A stretch of 64,000 nucleotides of DNA from Proteiniclasticum sp043951855 (GCF_043951855.1 NZ_JBINJW010000006.1:62001-126000), one strand, 5' to 3'; shown: positions 26,420-35,489, numbered from the stretch's first letter. The notes: generated by a model from the letters alone, not told the origin. Numbers and translations are program-made.

Positions 26420-28855
26420 GTGGTGCTGAAACATCAGAGTCTGATCAGCAGCATGACACTAGAAGAGAAAATAAGATTAACTTCGGGGAAAGATAACTGG
26501 AGAACCGTGGAAATGAAACATCTGGGGATTCCTAAAATAACGCTCAGCGACGGACCGCATGGATTGAGGCACCAGGAGGAAGACCAGGATCATCTCGGCA
26601 TCAACGAAAGTAATCCTTCCACCTGTTTTCCGCTGGCATCTCTTACAGCGGCTTCTTTTGATGAAGATCTTCTCTATGAAATGGGCAGAGCCATAGGATA
26701 TGAAGCACTGTGTCAGGATGTTCAGGTCGTTCTGGGACCAGGTGTCAACATAAAGAGGAACCCTCTCTGCGGGAGGAATTTTGAGTATTTCTCTGAGGAT
26801 CCCTGCCTTTCCGCTAAGCTTGGAACCGCATGGATCAGAGGCGTTCAGAGTATGGGTGTTGGAGCCAGCCTGAAGCATTTTGCCATGAACAATCAGGAAA
26901 GCAACAGAATGAAGTCAGATAGTCTCGTAGACAGAAAGGCCATGCATGATATTTATCTCAAGTCCTTTGAAGGTCCGGTGAAGGAGGGTAAGCCTTATAC
27001 AGTGATGGGTTCCTATAATCTGATTGATGGAATCTATGCCTGTGAACATCCATATCTGCTGAACGATGTGCTGAGAGAGAAATTCGGTTTTGAAGGAGTG
27101 CTTGTGACAGACTGGTCTGCCATGAACGATAAGAAAGCCTCCTTTATGGCTGGTCTTGACCTGGAAATGCCAGGTGGGGCAGTGTATTTTGATGAAGAAG
27201 TCCGAGAAGCGATATTGACGGGTAAGATGGAGGAAAAGTATCTGGATCAGTCTGTGGATCGCATATTGGATCTTGTCTTCAGAACCCGTAATAGCAGAGA
27301 GAAAATGCTAGCAGAGTATGGTCCTCTTGATAAAAATTCCGTGGACAGGGAGAAACATCATGAACTGTCAAGGAGAATAGCAAGAGAGTCCATGGTTCTT
27401 CTGAAAAATGAACTGGGTATTCTGCCTCTTGAAAAGGAAAGCATGCACAGGCTCATCATCACAGGTGCTCTGGCTGAAAAACCCAGGTATCAGGGCGCAG
27501 GCAGCTCACATATCAATCCCTACAAAGTGACATCATTACGGGATGGGTTAGATGAAAAAGGTATCAAGTATACATTTTTCCAGGGATACTCTCTGATGGA
27601 TGAAGAACAGGAGGAGGGCCTAGAGGAAGAAATTCTTTCAGTCATAGAAGAGGATGACATCGTTCTGGTGGCTGCAGGGCTTCCTGACGAGTATGAATCA
27701 GAAGGATTTGACAGAGAGCATATGAGGCTTCCAACGCAGCAGAATGAACTGATCTTACAGCTTACAAAGAAGAGCAGGAAAGTCATAGTACTGCTCTATT
27801 CAGGTGCTCCAGTTGAAATGCCCTGGGCTGATGAAGTGGCGGCGATTCTCAATTGCTATCTTCCCGGACAGGCTGGGGGAGAAGCGGCTGCAGATCTTCT
27901 CTTTGGAGAATTCAGCCCTTGCGGAAAACTTCCTGAGACCTTGCCACATCGATACGAAGATCATGTGACATCTGAAATATACGGGATTGAAAATTATCAG
28001 GTTGAATACAGGGAAGGAATTTATGTCGGATACAGATACTTTGACAAGGCGGGAAAGCAAGTCCGTTTTCCTTTCGGGCATGGTCTTTCCTATACGGAGT
28101 TCCAGTATGAAGAGCTTTCTCTATCCCAGTATGAAATCCGGATGGATAAAGAGGAGGAAGTGACTGTTTCATTCAGACTTCGAAATATCGGTGAAAGGGA
28201 AGGGAAGGAAATCTCTCAGCTGTATATTGAAAGAATGGATCAGGAAGGATATGTCGTAAAGAAGTCCCTGAAGGGCTTTAAAAAGACTTCGCTGAGGCCT
28301 GGCGAAGAGAAAATCATTGAGATAAAGCTTCAAACTGAAGATTTCTGTGAGTATGATCTTAAACTTGAAAAAGAGGTGCTTTATGAAGGGCGGTACATGA
28401 TTCATATCGGTTCCTCTTCTCAGGAACTCAGATTGACTGGTGAGATCAAGTCTCGAGGGATCCACCTGGACAAAGCTGAAGTTCCGCAGTACTATGCTAG
28501 ACTCGATGGAAAACCATCGAGAAGTGCGTTTGAAGCCCTGAAAGGGATCCGCATCCGGAAAACGGAGATTGGGAAACCTTTTACAGTGAACAATACACTC
28601 TATGAGATGAAAGATGCGCTGCAGATGAGAATTGTCATGAAGATTATGAAAAGAATGCTCGCAGATGCAACTGGAGTGAAGAGTGAAAAAGACAATGCCT
28701 ATAAAGTGGTCTACTCCATGTTCATGCATACGCCGATCAAAAGACTGTCGCTGGTATCTCCGGATAAAATGCCGAAATACCTTGGAGAATCCATTGTTCA
28801 TATTGCCAATGGAGAATTTCTCAAGGCGGCAAAAAAAGCGAGAGATAAAAAATAG
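26420..28855 (+). CDS. Glycoside hydrolase family 3 beta-glucosidase
   Basis: A protein of about 811 residues with the GH3 architecture: N-terminal TIM barrel with the nucleophile aspartate in VLVTDWSAM (about residue 232), GH3 C-terminal sandwich (about 320-540) and a fibronectin III-like domain (about 585-660), followed by a 130-residue C-terminal tail that many GH3 enzymes of anaerobic Firmicutes carry. There is no signal peptide, so it acts in the cytoplasm on imported glycosides. The start is one of three clustered GTG codons after a GGGGGGTGAG site; 26420 is my choice. The sugar specificity (glucose or xylose) is undetermined. Confidence 0.9.
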   Translation: MVLKHQSLISSMTLEEKIRLTSGKDNWRTVEMKHLGIPKITLSDGPHGLRHQEEDQDHLGINESNPSTCFPLASLTAASFDEDLLYEMGRAIGYEALCQDVQVVLGPGVNIKRNPLCGRNFEYFSEDPCLSAKLGTAWIRGVQSMGVGASLKHFAMNNQESNRMKSDSLVDRKAMHDIYLKSFEGPVKEGKPYTVMGSYNLIDGIYACEHPYLLNDVLREKFGFEGVLVTDWSAMNDKKASFMAGLDLEMPGGAVYFDEEVREAILTGKMEEKYLDQSVDRILDLVFRTRNSREKMLAEYGPLDKNSVDREKHHELSRRIARESMVLLKNELGILPLEKESMHRLIITGALAEKPRYQGAGSSHINPYKVTSLRDGLDEKGIKYTFFQGYSLMDEEQEEGLEEEILSVIEEDDIVLVAAGLPDEYESEGFDREHMRLPTQQNELILQLTKKSRKVIVLLYSGAPVEMPWADEVAAILNCYLPGQAGGEAAADLLFGEFSPCGKLPETLPHRYEDHVTSEIYGIENYQVEYREGIYVGYRYFDKAGKQVRFPFGHGLSYTEFQYEELSLSQYEIRMDKEEEVTVSFRLRNIGEREGKEISQLYIERMDQEGYVVKKSLKGFKKTSLRPGEEKIIEIKLQTEDFCEYDLKLEKEVLYEGRYMIHIGSSSQELRLTGEIKSRGIHLDKAEVPQYYARLDGKPSRSAFEALKGIRIRKTEIGKPFTVNNTLYEMKDALQMRIVMKIMKRMLADATGVKSEKDNAYKVVYSMFMHTPIKRLSLVSPDKMPKYLGESIVHIANGEFLKAAKKARDKK

Positions 28856-28887
28856 ACAACTGGAACCGATAGTCTTGGCCTGAACTG

Positions 28888-28936
28888 AAAGAAACCTGGA
28901 AGAGCGCATGTTAGAATGCGCCTTTCAGGTTTCTTT
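28888..28936. terminator. Hairpin terminator between convergent genes
   Basis: Outer stem AAAGAAACCTG/CAGGTTTCTTT (28888-28898, 28926-28936) and inner stem GCGCAT/ATGCGC. T-rich on the plus side. The right arm lies inside the last codons and stop of the minus-strand gene. Confidence 0.8.
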
Positions 28937-29164
28937 GTCCTTGTTTTCAGTTTCTGTCTGAGGGCTTGAGTCCTCACTATGTTCCTTCTGGAATTTCCTG
29001 GCTTCCTTTGCCATTTCCAATGCTTTGCTTCTGGCTTCTTTGGCTTTTCTGCGTCGTTCTTTCTGGTATTCGATATCCGGCTTATAAGCCAGATAAAGTC
29101 CGGAGACGATACCGACGTAGATCAGGATGCCTGCAAGAAGTCCGATAATATATTTTGTTTCCAT
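28925..29164 (-). CDS. Small single-pass membrane protein, unknown
   Basis: A 79-residue protein with one N-terminal membrane helix (IIGLLAGILIYVGIVSGLYL) followed by a highly charged, probably coiled-coil tail (YQKERRRKAKEARSKAL and on) ending in an acidic low-complexity stretch. No family recognised. The ribosome site is modest (GGTGATC). A TATAAT lies upstream on the minus strand (plus 29186-29191). It is divergent from rarA. Confidence 0.65.
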   Translation of the reverse strand: METKYIIGLLAGILIYVGIVSGLYLAYKPDIEYQKERRRKAKEARSKALEMAKEARKFQKEHSEDSSPQTETENKDKET

Positions 29165-29240
29165 ATGATCACCATACCTTGATTCATTATAACATCTCTT
29201 AAGAAGCTTAAGAAGCTTAAAGAAGAAAAATCGGAAAACG

Positions 29241-29249
29241 TGGTATAAT
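29241..29249 (+). promoter_or_regulatory. Extended -10 promoter of rarA
   Basis: TGG followed by TATAAT (29244-29249), the TGnTATAAT extended -10 form, 22 bases before the rarA start. No good -35 box is seen. Confidence 0.6.
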
Positions 29250-29270
29250 TTTAGTTGGGTGATGAAAAAT

Positions 29271-30539
29271 ATGGAACCTTTAGCAAGTAAACTAAGACCT
29301 AAAAATCTGGATGAAGTACTGGGTCAGAAACATCTCATCGGAGAAGGAAAAATCCTATCCAGCATGGTGAAGAGCGGAAGCCTCATGAATATGATTTTCT
29401 ACGGTCCTCCTGGAATCGGGAAGACTACTGTAGCAAGGCTTCTGGCAGATCTTACGGACAGGAAATTCATCAGTCTCAATGCTTCGACGGATTCCCTGAA
29501 AGATGTGAAGAACGCCTTGGAAGAACTGAATATGTTCATGGGGCAAAAAGGACTTTTACTGTATATTGATGAAATTCATTTATTCAATCGGCGCAATCAG
29601 CAGGTGCTTCTGGATTACATGGAAAACGGGAAGATCATTCTGGTGGGATCCACCACGGAGAATCCCCATTTTGCAGTATTCAAAGCGCTTCTTTCCAGAG
29701 CCATGGTGGTGGAATTCAAACCGCTGGAGTTTAAAGATATTCTTGACGGCATGGATAGAGCCCTTACGTTCTATAAAGAAGAAAAGGGCTTGAAGGAAGT
29801 TTTGATTTCCAAGGTGTCCATGGACTTCATAGCAAGTCTTGCCAATGGAGATATGAGAAAGGCCATCAATAATCTGGAACTTCTTCTTCTGTCAAAGGAC
29901 AGAGTGAATCAGGACCGCATAGAAATCAGCCAGGATGATGTGGAGAATCTGCTGCAGAGGAAAATCATCAATTTCGATATGGATGGAGATTATCATTACG
30001 ACCTCTTAAGCGCCTTCCAGAAATCCATCAGAGGCAGTGATGAGAACGCTGCTCTTCTGTATCTGGCGATGCTCCTGAAGGGGGGAGACCTGATTTCTGT
30101 GAACCGCAGACTTCTGGTCATTGCTGCGGAAGACATCGGGCTTGCAAATCCTCAGGCCATTACCATAGTGAAAGCATGTACTGATGCAGCCCTTACGCTG
30201 GGCCTGCCGGAAGCAAGGATTGTACTGGCCCAGGCTGTGATTCTGCTGGCTACCTCACCGAAGTCCAACTCCGTCATTACCGCCATTGATTCGGCCATAA
30301 ACACGGTGGACTCGACATCTGTTCTGGAGCTTCCCGCTCATTTGAGAGATGGTCACTATGCGGGAGCCAAGTCTCTGGGGAGAATGCAGAAATATCTTTA
30401 TCCCCACGGGTATAAGAATAATTATGTGAAACAGAACTATATGCCAAAGGGACTGGAAGGTAAAAAGTTCTATGTCACGGGAACCAATAAATATGAAGAA
30501 GCGACAAAAAACTACTGGAAACAGATCAAGGAAGAATAA
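29271..30539 (+). CDS. rarA: Replication-associated recombination ATPase RarA
   Basis: RarA (MgsA, WRNIP1 homologue) is an AAA+ ATPase of the clamp-loader class acting at stalled replication forks. The 422-residue product has Walker A GPPGIGKTT, Walker B LLYIDEIHLFNR, sensor 1 GSTTENP and the C-terminal tetramerisation domain (KNNYVKQNYMPKGL). The start MEPLASKLRPK is canonical for the family and has GGTGA eight bases before it; earlier in-frame GTG/ATG codons at 29259/29262 overlap that site. The iscR promoter begins immediately after its stop. Confidence 0.94.
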   Translation: MEPLASKLRPKNLDEVLGQKHLIGEGKILSSMVKSGSLMNMIFYGPPGIGKTTVARLLADLTDRKFISLNASTDSLKDVKNALEELNMFMGQKGLLLYIDEIHLFNRRNQQVLLDYMENGKIILVGSTTENPHFAVFKALLSRAMVVEFKPLEFKDILDGMDRALTFYKEEKGLKEVLISKVSMDFIASLANGDMRKAINNLELLLLSKDRVNQDRIEISQDDVENLLQRKIINFDMDGDYHYDLLSAFQKSIRGSDENAALLYLAMLLKGGDLISVNRRLLVIAAEDIGLANPQAITIVKACTDAALTLGLPEARIVLAQAVILLATSPKSNSVITAIDSAINTVDSTSVLELPAHLRDGHYAGAKSLGRMQKYLYPHGYKNNYVKQNYMPKGLEGKKFYVTGTNKYEEATKNYWKQIKEE

Positions 30540-30580
30540 GTGTCAATAAAGTTGACACAATCACTCGGAATTGATACAAT
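30540..30580 (+). promoter_or_regulatory. iscR-iscS promoter with embedded inverted repeat
   Basis: A consensus TTGACA (30552-30557), 17-base spacer and TACAAT (30575-30580). GTGTCAA (30540-30546) and TTGACAC (30552-30558) form a 7-bp inverted repeat whose right arm is the -35 box, so a protein bound here would block RNA polymerase. Autoregulation by the adjacent Rrf2 protein is the simplest inference. Confidence 0.75.
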
Positions 30581-30610
30581 TTATGGATGAAATGCCTTGG
30601 AGGTGTAGAA

Positions 30611-31060
30611 GTGAAACTATCAACAAAAGGAAGATACGGTGTCAAAGCGATGATGGATCTGGCGATTCATTACGGCAACAATCCGATTTCGATAAAGAGT
30701 ATTTCTGAGCGTCAGGGAATATCAGAATATTATCTGGAACAGCTCTTTGCGCCATTAAGACGAGCAAAACTTGTTAAAAGTGTGAGAGGAGCGCAAGGTG
30801 GATATATCCTGAACAGACTACCGAAGGAAATCACAGTGCTTGAAATCATGGATGTGCTGGAAGGACCTGTGGAGATCTCGGACTGCCTGACCAATGATGA
30901 ATGCGATTATCTGGAAGCCTGTGCCACAAGAGTGCTATGGGCCAAAATAAGAGATTCCATAAATTCCGTCATGGCAGGCGTTACCCTTCAGGATATGCTC
31001 AATGATTACAGGAAAATGCAGGCGACGCCGATCAAAGAGGGGATATTTCTGAATGACTGA
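30611..31060 (+). CDS. iscR: Rrf2-family regulator, IscR-type
   Basis: A 149-residue Rrf2 winged-helix regulator (MKLSTKGRYGVKAMMDLAIH; HTH around 27-50). It has three cysteines at 92, 98 and 104 in a CX5CX5C pattern, the same spacing as the [2Fe-2S] ligands of E. coli IscR; the fourth ligand, His107, is Arg here. It likely senses Fe-S status and controls the following desulfurase. The GTG start at 30611 has TTGGAGGTG seven bases before it. It overlaps iscS by eight bases. CymR-type function is an alternative, but CymR lacks these cysteines. Confidence 0.87.
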   Translation: MKLSTKGRYGVKAMMDLAIHYGNNPISIKSISERQGISEYYLEQLFAPLRRAKLVKSVRGAQGGYILNRLPKEITVLEIMDVLEGPVEISDCLTNDECDYLEACATRVLWAKIRDSINSVMAGVTLQDMLNDYRKMQATPIKEGIFLND

Positions 31061-32204
31061 TTTTATATATCTGGATAATGCTGCGACAACGTTTATGGAT
31101 TACGATGTTCTGAAAGCCATGGAACCATACAATCTGGAGAAGTACTCCAATCCATCCTCGATCTATTCCTTTTCAAGAGAAAACAAATCGGCGATGAAAA
31201 GAACAAGAGATGTGGCGGCGAAGCTTCTGGGCGCAAAACCCAAAGACATCTATTTCACATCTGGTGGCAGTGAAGCGATTAACTGGGCAATCAAAGGTGT
31301 AGTCTATGGCAATGAAGCCAAAGGCAGACACATTGTTTCCACGAAGATCGAGCATCATGCGACGCTTCATACGCTGGAGTTTCTCGAAAAACAAGGCTTC
31401 GAAGTGACCTATCTTGATGTGGACGAAAATGGACAGATTGATCTGGAGGAACTGAAAAAATCCATCAGACCAGATACTGTCCTTGTGAGCATCATGGCCG
31501 CTAATAATGAAATCGGGACAATTCTCCCTCTTAAGAAGATTGGAAGCATCTGCAGGGAAAAGGGGACATTCTTTCATACAGATGCCGTACAGGCCATTGG
31601 TGCAGTGGAGATAGATGTGGAGGAAATGAATATCGATTTTCTTTCGGCGTCTGCACATAAATTTCATGGTCCTAAAGGCGTAGGTTTTCTCTATCTCAGA
31701 AGCGGGATTGTCATTGAGAATCTCATCCATGGCGGGAATCAGGAACGAGGCAGGCGCTCCGGTACAGAGAATGTAGCTGGTATTGTAGGACTGGGAAAAG
31801 CGCTTGAAATCGTCATGACAGATAAGGAAGAGAAAAACAGAAGACTGTCCATGCTTCGGGATCAGCTGACACAGGGGCTCCTTAAGATTGAAGGATGCCG
31901 ACTCAATGGTCCTCGAGGCGAGAACAGACTTCCCAATAATGTCAATGTTTCCTTTTCAGGGGTAGATGGAGAAGCCCTTCTTATGAACCTGGATCTGTCT
32001 GGAATCCTGGCTTCATCTGGCAGCGCATGCACATCCGGGGCTATTGATGAGTCACATGTATTGGAGGCCATCGGTGTGGAGAAAGAATACATCAGAGGCA
32101 GTCTGAGATTCACGCTGAGTAAGTACAACATGGAAGATGAAATAGAAAAGACCCTAAGAACAGTAGAAGAAATTGTAAAGAGACAAAGAAAAATCGGAAG
32201 ATAG
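31053..32204 (+). CDS. iscS: Cysteine desulfurase, IscS/NifS group I
   Basis: A PLP enzyme that removes sulfur from cysteine. The 383-residue product has the group I features: YLDNAATT start, PLP lysine in SASAHKFHGPKG (about residue 204) and the persulfide cysteine in the mobile loop SSGSACTSG (about residue 326). It is distinct from SufS elsewhere in the window. There is no iscU next to it; instead mnmA follows after 36 bases, which suggests that its main job is sulfur delivery for tRNA 2-thiouridine. It is coupled to the IscR-type regulator. Confidence 0.94.
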   Translation: MTDFIYLDNAATTFMDYDVLKAMEPYNLEKYSNPSSIYSFSRENKSAMKRTRDVAAKLLGAKPKDIYFTSGGSEAINWAIKGVVYGNEAKGRHIVSTKIEHHATLHTLEFLEKQGFEVTYLDVDENGQIDLEELKKSIRPDTVLVSIMAANNEIGTILPLKKIGSICREKGTFFHTDAVQAIGAVEIDVEEMNIDFLSASAHKFHGPKGVGFLYLRSGIVIENLIHGGNQERGRRSGTENVAGIVGLGKALEIVMTDKEEKNRRLSMLRDQLTQGLLKIEGCRLNGPRGENRLPNNVNVSFSGVDGEALLMNLDLSGILASSGSACTSGAIDESHVLEAIGVEKEYIRGSLRFTLSKYNMEDEIEKTLRTVEEIVKRQRKIGR

Positions 32205-32240
32205 ATGATTGTGTGTGAATAAACAGAGTAAGGTGAAAAG

Positions 32241-33320
32241 ATGAAAAAGAGAGTAGTACTGGGTATGTCAGGTGGAGTAGATTCTGCTGTTGCGGCATAC
32301 CTGTTAAGAGAGCAAGGATATGAGGTCATCGGAGTGACCATGCAGGTCTGGCAGGATGATAATGGCTTCAAGGAAAGAGAAGGCGGATGCTGTTCCTTGT
32401 CCGCAGTAGATGATGCCAGGATGGTTGCAGATACATTAGACATCCCATTTTATGTCATGAACTTCAAAGAGGTATTCAGAGAAAAGGTCATTGATTACTT
32501 CATGGAAGAGTACATAGAAGGAAGGACACCAAACCCTTGCATAGCATGCAATAAGTACATCAAGTTTGATGAGCTTCTGCATCGAGCGGAAACGCTGGGG
32601 GCTGATTATGTCGCTACAGGTCACTATGCCAAGATCTACGAGAAAGACGGCAGAATGGTCATTGAAAAGGCGGATGACGATACGAAGGATCAGACCTATG
32701 CTCTGTATAACCTGACCCAGGAGCAGCTGAGAAAGACGCTGATGCCCTGCGGTGAGTTCAAGAAGAGCAGAATCAGAGAGATCGCCAAAGAGATGGACCT
32801 GGGGGTTCATAACAAGAAAGATTCTCAGGAAATCTGTTTCATCGATGACAACGATCATGGCAGATACATCTATGAAAAGAAGCCGGAGCTGAAAATACCT
32901 GGAAATTTTGTGGATCCGGATGGTAAAGTGCTGGGACAGCATAAGGGCATCGCCTATTATACCATCGGACAGCGCAAGGGATTAGGGCTTTCTTTAGGAA
33001 GACAGGTTTTCGTGTCCAAGATCGACAAGGATACCAATGAAGTGGTGCTTACAGATGAAAGCGCATTATTCAAGAACACCCTGATCGCCCATGATCTGAA
33101 CTGGGTATCAAGAGATGAGGTCACGGAACCCTACAAGGCCAAAGCGAAGATCCGTTACTCCGCGAAACCCGCAGAGTGCACCATCTATCCTATGGAAGAC
33201 GGCATGGTGAAGGTTGTTTTTGAAGAGAAGCAGAGAGCCATGACAAAAGGTCAGGCTGTGGTATTCTATGAAGACAACTTCGTCTTAGGCGGAGGAACCA
33301 TTTACGCAATTGAAGAGTAG
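32241..33320 (+). CDS. mnmA: tRNA 2-thiouridylase MnmA
   Basis: MnmA adds the 2-thio group to U34 of tRNA Lys, Glu and Gln, using ATP and a persulfide relay. The 359-residue product has the PP-loop GMSGGVDS (8-15) and the catalytic cysteine pair Cys100 (TPNPCIAC) and Cys199 (DSQEICFI). AAGGTGAAAAG precedes the ATG. The upstream cysteine desulfurase is the likely sulfur donor. A terminator follows the stop. Confidence 0.97.
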   Translation: MKKRVVLGMSGGVDSAVAAYLLREQGYEVIGVTMQVWQDDNGFKEREGGCCSLSAVDDARMVADTLDIPFYVMNFKEVFREKVIDYFMEEYIEGRTPNPCIACNKYIKFDELLHRAETLGADYVATGHYAKIYEKDGRMVIEKADDDTKDQTYALYNLTQEQLRKTLMPCGEFKKSRIREIAKEMDLGVHNKKDSQEICFIDDNDHGRYIYEKKPELKIPGNFVDPDGKVLGQHKGIAYYTIGQRKGLGLSLGRQVFVSKIDKDTNEVVLTDESALFKNTLIAHDLNWVSRDEVTEPYKAKAKIRYSAKPAECTIYPMEDGMVKVVFEEKQRAMTKGQAVVFYEDNFVLGGGTIYAIEE

Positions 33321-33326
33321 TCAGAA

Positions 33327-33355
33327 AGGAGCTTATCATATAAGCTTCTTTTTTT
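33327..33355 (+). terminator. Terminator of mnmA
   Basis: Nine-bp stem (33327-33335 with 33341-33349, one G-T pair), five-base loop and a T run, directly after mnmA. Confidence 0.85.
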
Positions 33356-33443
33356 ATATCTCGTTGACCGCAGGATAGAATGAAGGTATGATAAGAATAT
33401 AACATTTTATAGTTCAAAAAGATCAGGAGGAGGCAGCAAGGTC

Positions 33444-34619
33444 ATGGCAAAAAGATTCTGGGTACCCTATGCAGCCTATGATGTGGAAAGCATCAGGATG
33501 TGGCTGGAAGAGAAGGCGGAGGAAGGCTATCGTCTCAAAAAGATGAAGCCTTATTTTGCTGTCTTTGAAGAGACCGATAGAGAGCATCTGAAGTTTCATC
33601 TGGAACCTACGCTGAAGGATGCCAGGGAGCCCGAAAGCGAAGTGGTGGAAGCCCATTCCGACAGAGGATGGACCTATGCAGGGACCCTTGCGGATCACTT
33701 TCATGTATATTACGCAGAGAAAGATACACCGGATTTCTATATGGATCCCCATTCAGTGAAATGGAAATATGAAGAAAAGCTGAAAAAGGAAAGATGGGGG
33801 ATCTTCTGGTCGATTCCAGGATTTCTGCTGCTTTTTCTTCTAGATCTGGACTTTCTGAATGGATTCAGTGATCCGATTTTATGGATGCTCCAGAATCTCC
33901 AGGTGTATCATCTTCTATATCTTTCCTTTATTGTCCTAGGCCTTATGACAAAAGTCATCACCTATCGAAGGCATAAGAAATATGTGGAAAACATAGATGA
34001 GAAAGAAGACTTTCAGACCCCATCCACTGGGATTTTCAGAATGGTGAATCTCATGGGGAACTTTCTGTTCTATGGTGCAGCCATAGGCATTCTCCTCTTT
34101 GCGTTTTCAGCAGATCAGGAGATGTATGGCTACCTCGAGATTGAGGATCTTGATTTCGAACCCGTGATTACACTGGAGGAGATTGAAGAGATGAAGGATC
34201 CCGATTTCAGGGAGAAAGAGCCTTTCGATTATGGAAACTATGCCAGTGTTCGAAAAAGCATATTTCTGAACGATCAGATTGTGATTGATGAAAATCTGTG
34301 GATCATCAACCGGTACAGTCCTGGACTGCAGACCACATATTATCAGGTGTCTTCTCAGTGGATACTGAATTTTCTCGAAGACAGGCTGATCAGCCGGGTG
34401 GAGAAAAGCACTGGTGACACAGATTCCATCAGAGAAAAGTACGGGAACGTATCGGTCAGCTATTTTGATGTGCCTGAACTGCGGACCATGATTCTGCGCA
34501 TGGAGGATCGACTGATGGTGGTGAATTATCGTGGGAGAGTGGACCTGAAGAGCTTCAAGGAACTCATAGCAGAGAGGTTCTCGGCGTCCATGGAAAGCGC
34601 TCTGGCAAAAAGTGAATGA
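33444..34619 (+). CDS. DUF2812 membrane protein
   Basis: A 391-residue protein with an N-terminal DUF2812 domain of about 115 residues (ESIRMWLEEKAEEGYRLKKM; later GWTYAGTLADHFHVYYA), then membrane helices near 120-140, 155-175 and 200-220, and a C-terminal extracytoplasmic or cytoplasmic domain of about 170 residues. DUF2812 proteins are often next to PadR regulators, but none is seen here. AGGAGGAGG lies a little far (about 12 bases) from the ATG. It is followed by a small membrane protein gene, probably in the same transcript. Function unknown. Confidence 0.82.
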   Translation: MAKRFWVPYAAYDVESIRMWLEEKAEEGYRLKKMKPYFAVFEETDREHLKFHLEPTLKDAREPESEVVEAHSDRGWTYAGTLADHFHVYYAEKDTPDFYMDPHSVKWKYEEKLKKERWGIFWSIPGFLLLFLLDLDFLNGFSDPILWMLQNLQVYHLLYLSFIVLGLMTKVITYRRHKKYVENIDEKEDFQTPSTGIFRMVNLMGNFLFYGAAIGILLFAFSADQEMYGYLEIEDLDFEPVITLEEIEEMKDPDFREKEPFDYGNYASVRKSIFLNDQIVIDENLWIINRYSPGLQTTYYQVSSQWILNFLEDRLISRVEKSTGDTDSIREKYGNVSVSYFDVPELRTMILRMEDRLMVVNYRGRVDLKSFKELIAERFSASMESALAKSE

Positions 34620-34657
34620 GAGAATGAACTTCTATGTGCTGAAAGGAGCGTGCAGTA

Positions 34658-34849
34658 ATGAAATTCAAACCAAGGACTTTGATGATTGCGGCCTTATTCG
34701 TGGCGGTATCGCTGATCTATTACTTCATCTATCGAAATGATACCTTCTTCATCGGAGCCACCATGCTCATCATGGTGCTATGGCTGCAGCTCTCAGGAGG
34801 ATGGAAGCCCCAAAGAAGAAAAAAGAAGAAAAATAAGCAAATAAAATAG
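34658..34849 (+). CDS. Small two-helix membrane protein, unknown
   Basis: A 63-residue protein with two hydrophobic helices (about 8-26 and 30-47) and a strongly basic C terminus (RRKKKKNKQ). AAAGGAGCG precedes the ATG. It lies 38 bases after the DUF2812 gene. Its last codons and stop form the left arm of the large convergent terminator. No family recognised. Confidence 0.65.
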   Translation: MKFKPRTLMIAALFVAVSLIYYFIYRNDTFFIGATMLIMVLWLQLSGGWKPQRRKKKKNKQIK

Positions 34850-34880
34850 ACCCGTGAGGGTCTATTTTATTTGCTTATTT
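34831..34880. terminator. 23-bp bidirectional terminator holding both stop codons
   Basis: A perfect 23-bp inverted repeat (34831-34853 and 34858-34880) with a GTGA loop. The left arm carries the stop of the plus-strand gene and the right arm the stop of the minus-strand polyferredoxin gene. Confidence 0.93.
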
Positions 34881-35489
34881 ATAGGAGATGGCATTGGTAG
34901 GACAGGAACGGATGCATTCTCCGCAGACGAGGCATTCCTCTTTCAGTATCTCATGCTTGTCTTTTCTGATTACAGCCTTGGATGGACATACGTTCGCACA
35001 TTTTGTGCAGTTGACACACAGATCCGAGGATATGGTCACAAAATGCTTGGATTTCTTTGACGGAAAGCTGAGGAAAAGTCCATAAGGGCAGAGAAAGCGG
35101 TGCCAGAGTTCTTCATGGAAAAACAGGGTCAGGATGGCACCGAGCAGCACCATGGCTGGAAGGACGGGGAGTCTTTTCCCTGACATTACTGATATCAGAA
35201 AAAGACTCATGAAGGATACCAGAATCAGTACACGTGTCAAAGGTTTTTCCAGAAAAGATGAGACTTCATGATCTTTCAGATGCAGCTTTTCCTTGATCCA
35301 CTTCACCGGTTTCATCAATGTATTGATGGGACAGATATAACCGCAGTAGACTCTGCTGAAGAGAAAAGCAAGAATCATGGAAGCTGCAAAGAGAATCATC
35401 CAGATCTGGGGCTTCCCAATCATTACAAGAACACCGAATAAAAGCAGAAAGAAAAGCTGTATCGCCACCTGAAGACTTTTAGTTGTCAT
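34875..35489 (-). CDS. Membrane polyferredoxin (NapH-like 4Fe-4S protein)
   Basis: A 204-residue membrane protein with four hydrophobic helices, the two CxxxCP-type motifs typical of NapH/RnfB-like proteins (CGYICP at about residue 49 and FLCPYG near 133), and two C-terminal [4Fe-4S] motifs (CVNCTKCANVCP and CLVCGECIRSCP). It probably transfers electrons between the membrane and cytoplasmic partners, but the partner is unknown. GAGGT lies seven bases before the ATG. It is divergent from a Crp/Fnr regulator, which is the obvious candidate to control it. Confidence 0.87.
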   Translation of the reverse strand: MTTKSLQVAIQLFFLLLFGVLVMIGKPQIWMILFAASMILAFLFSRVYCGYICPINTLMKPVKWIKEKLHLKDHEVSSFLEKPLTRVLILVSFMSLFLISVMSGKRLPVLPAMVLLGAILTLFFHEELWHRFLCPYGLFLSFPSKKSKHFVTISSDLCVNCTKCANVCPSKAVIRKDKHEILKEECLVCGECIRSCPTNAISYK

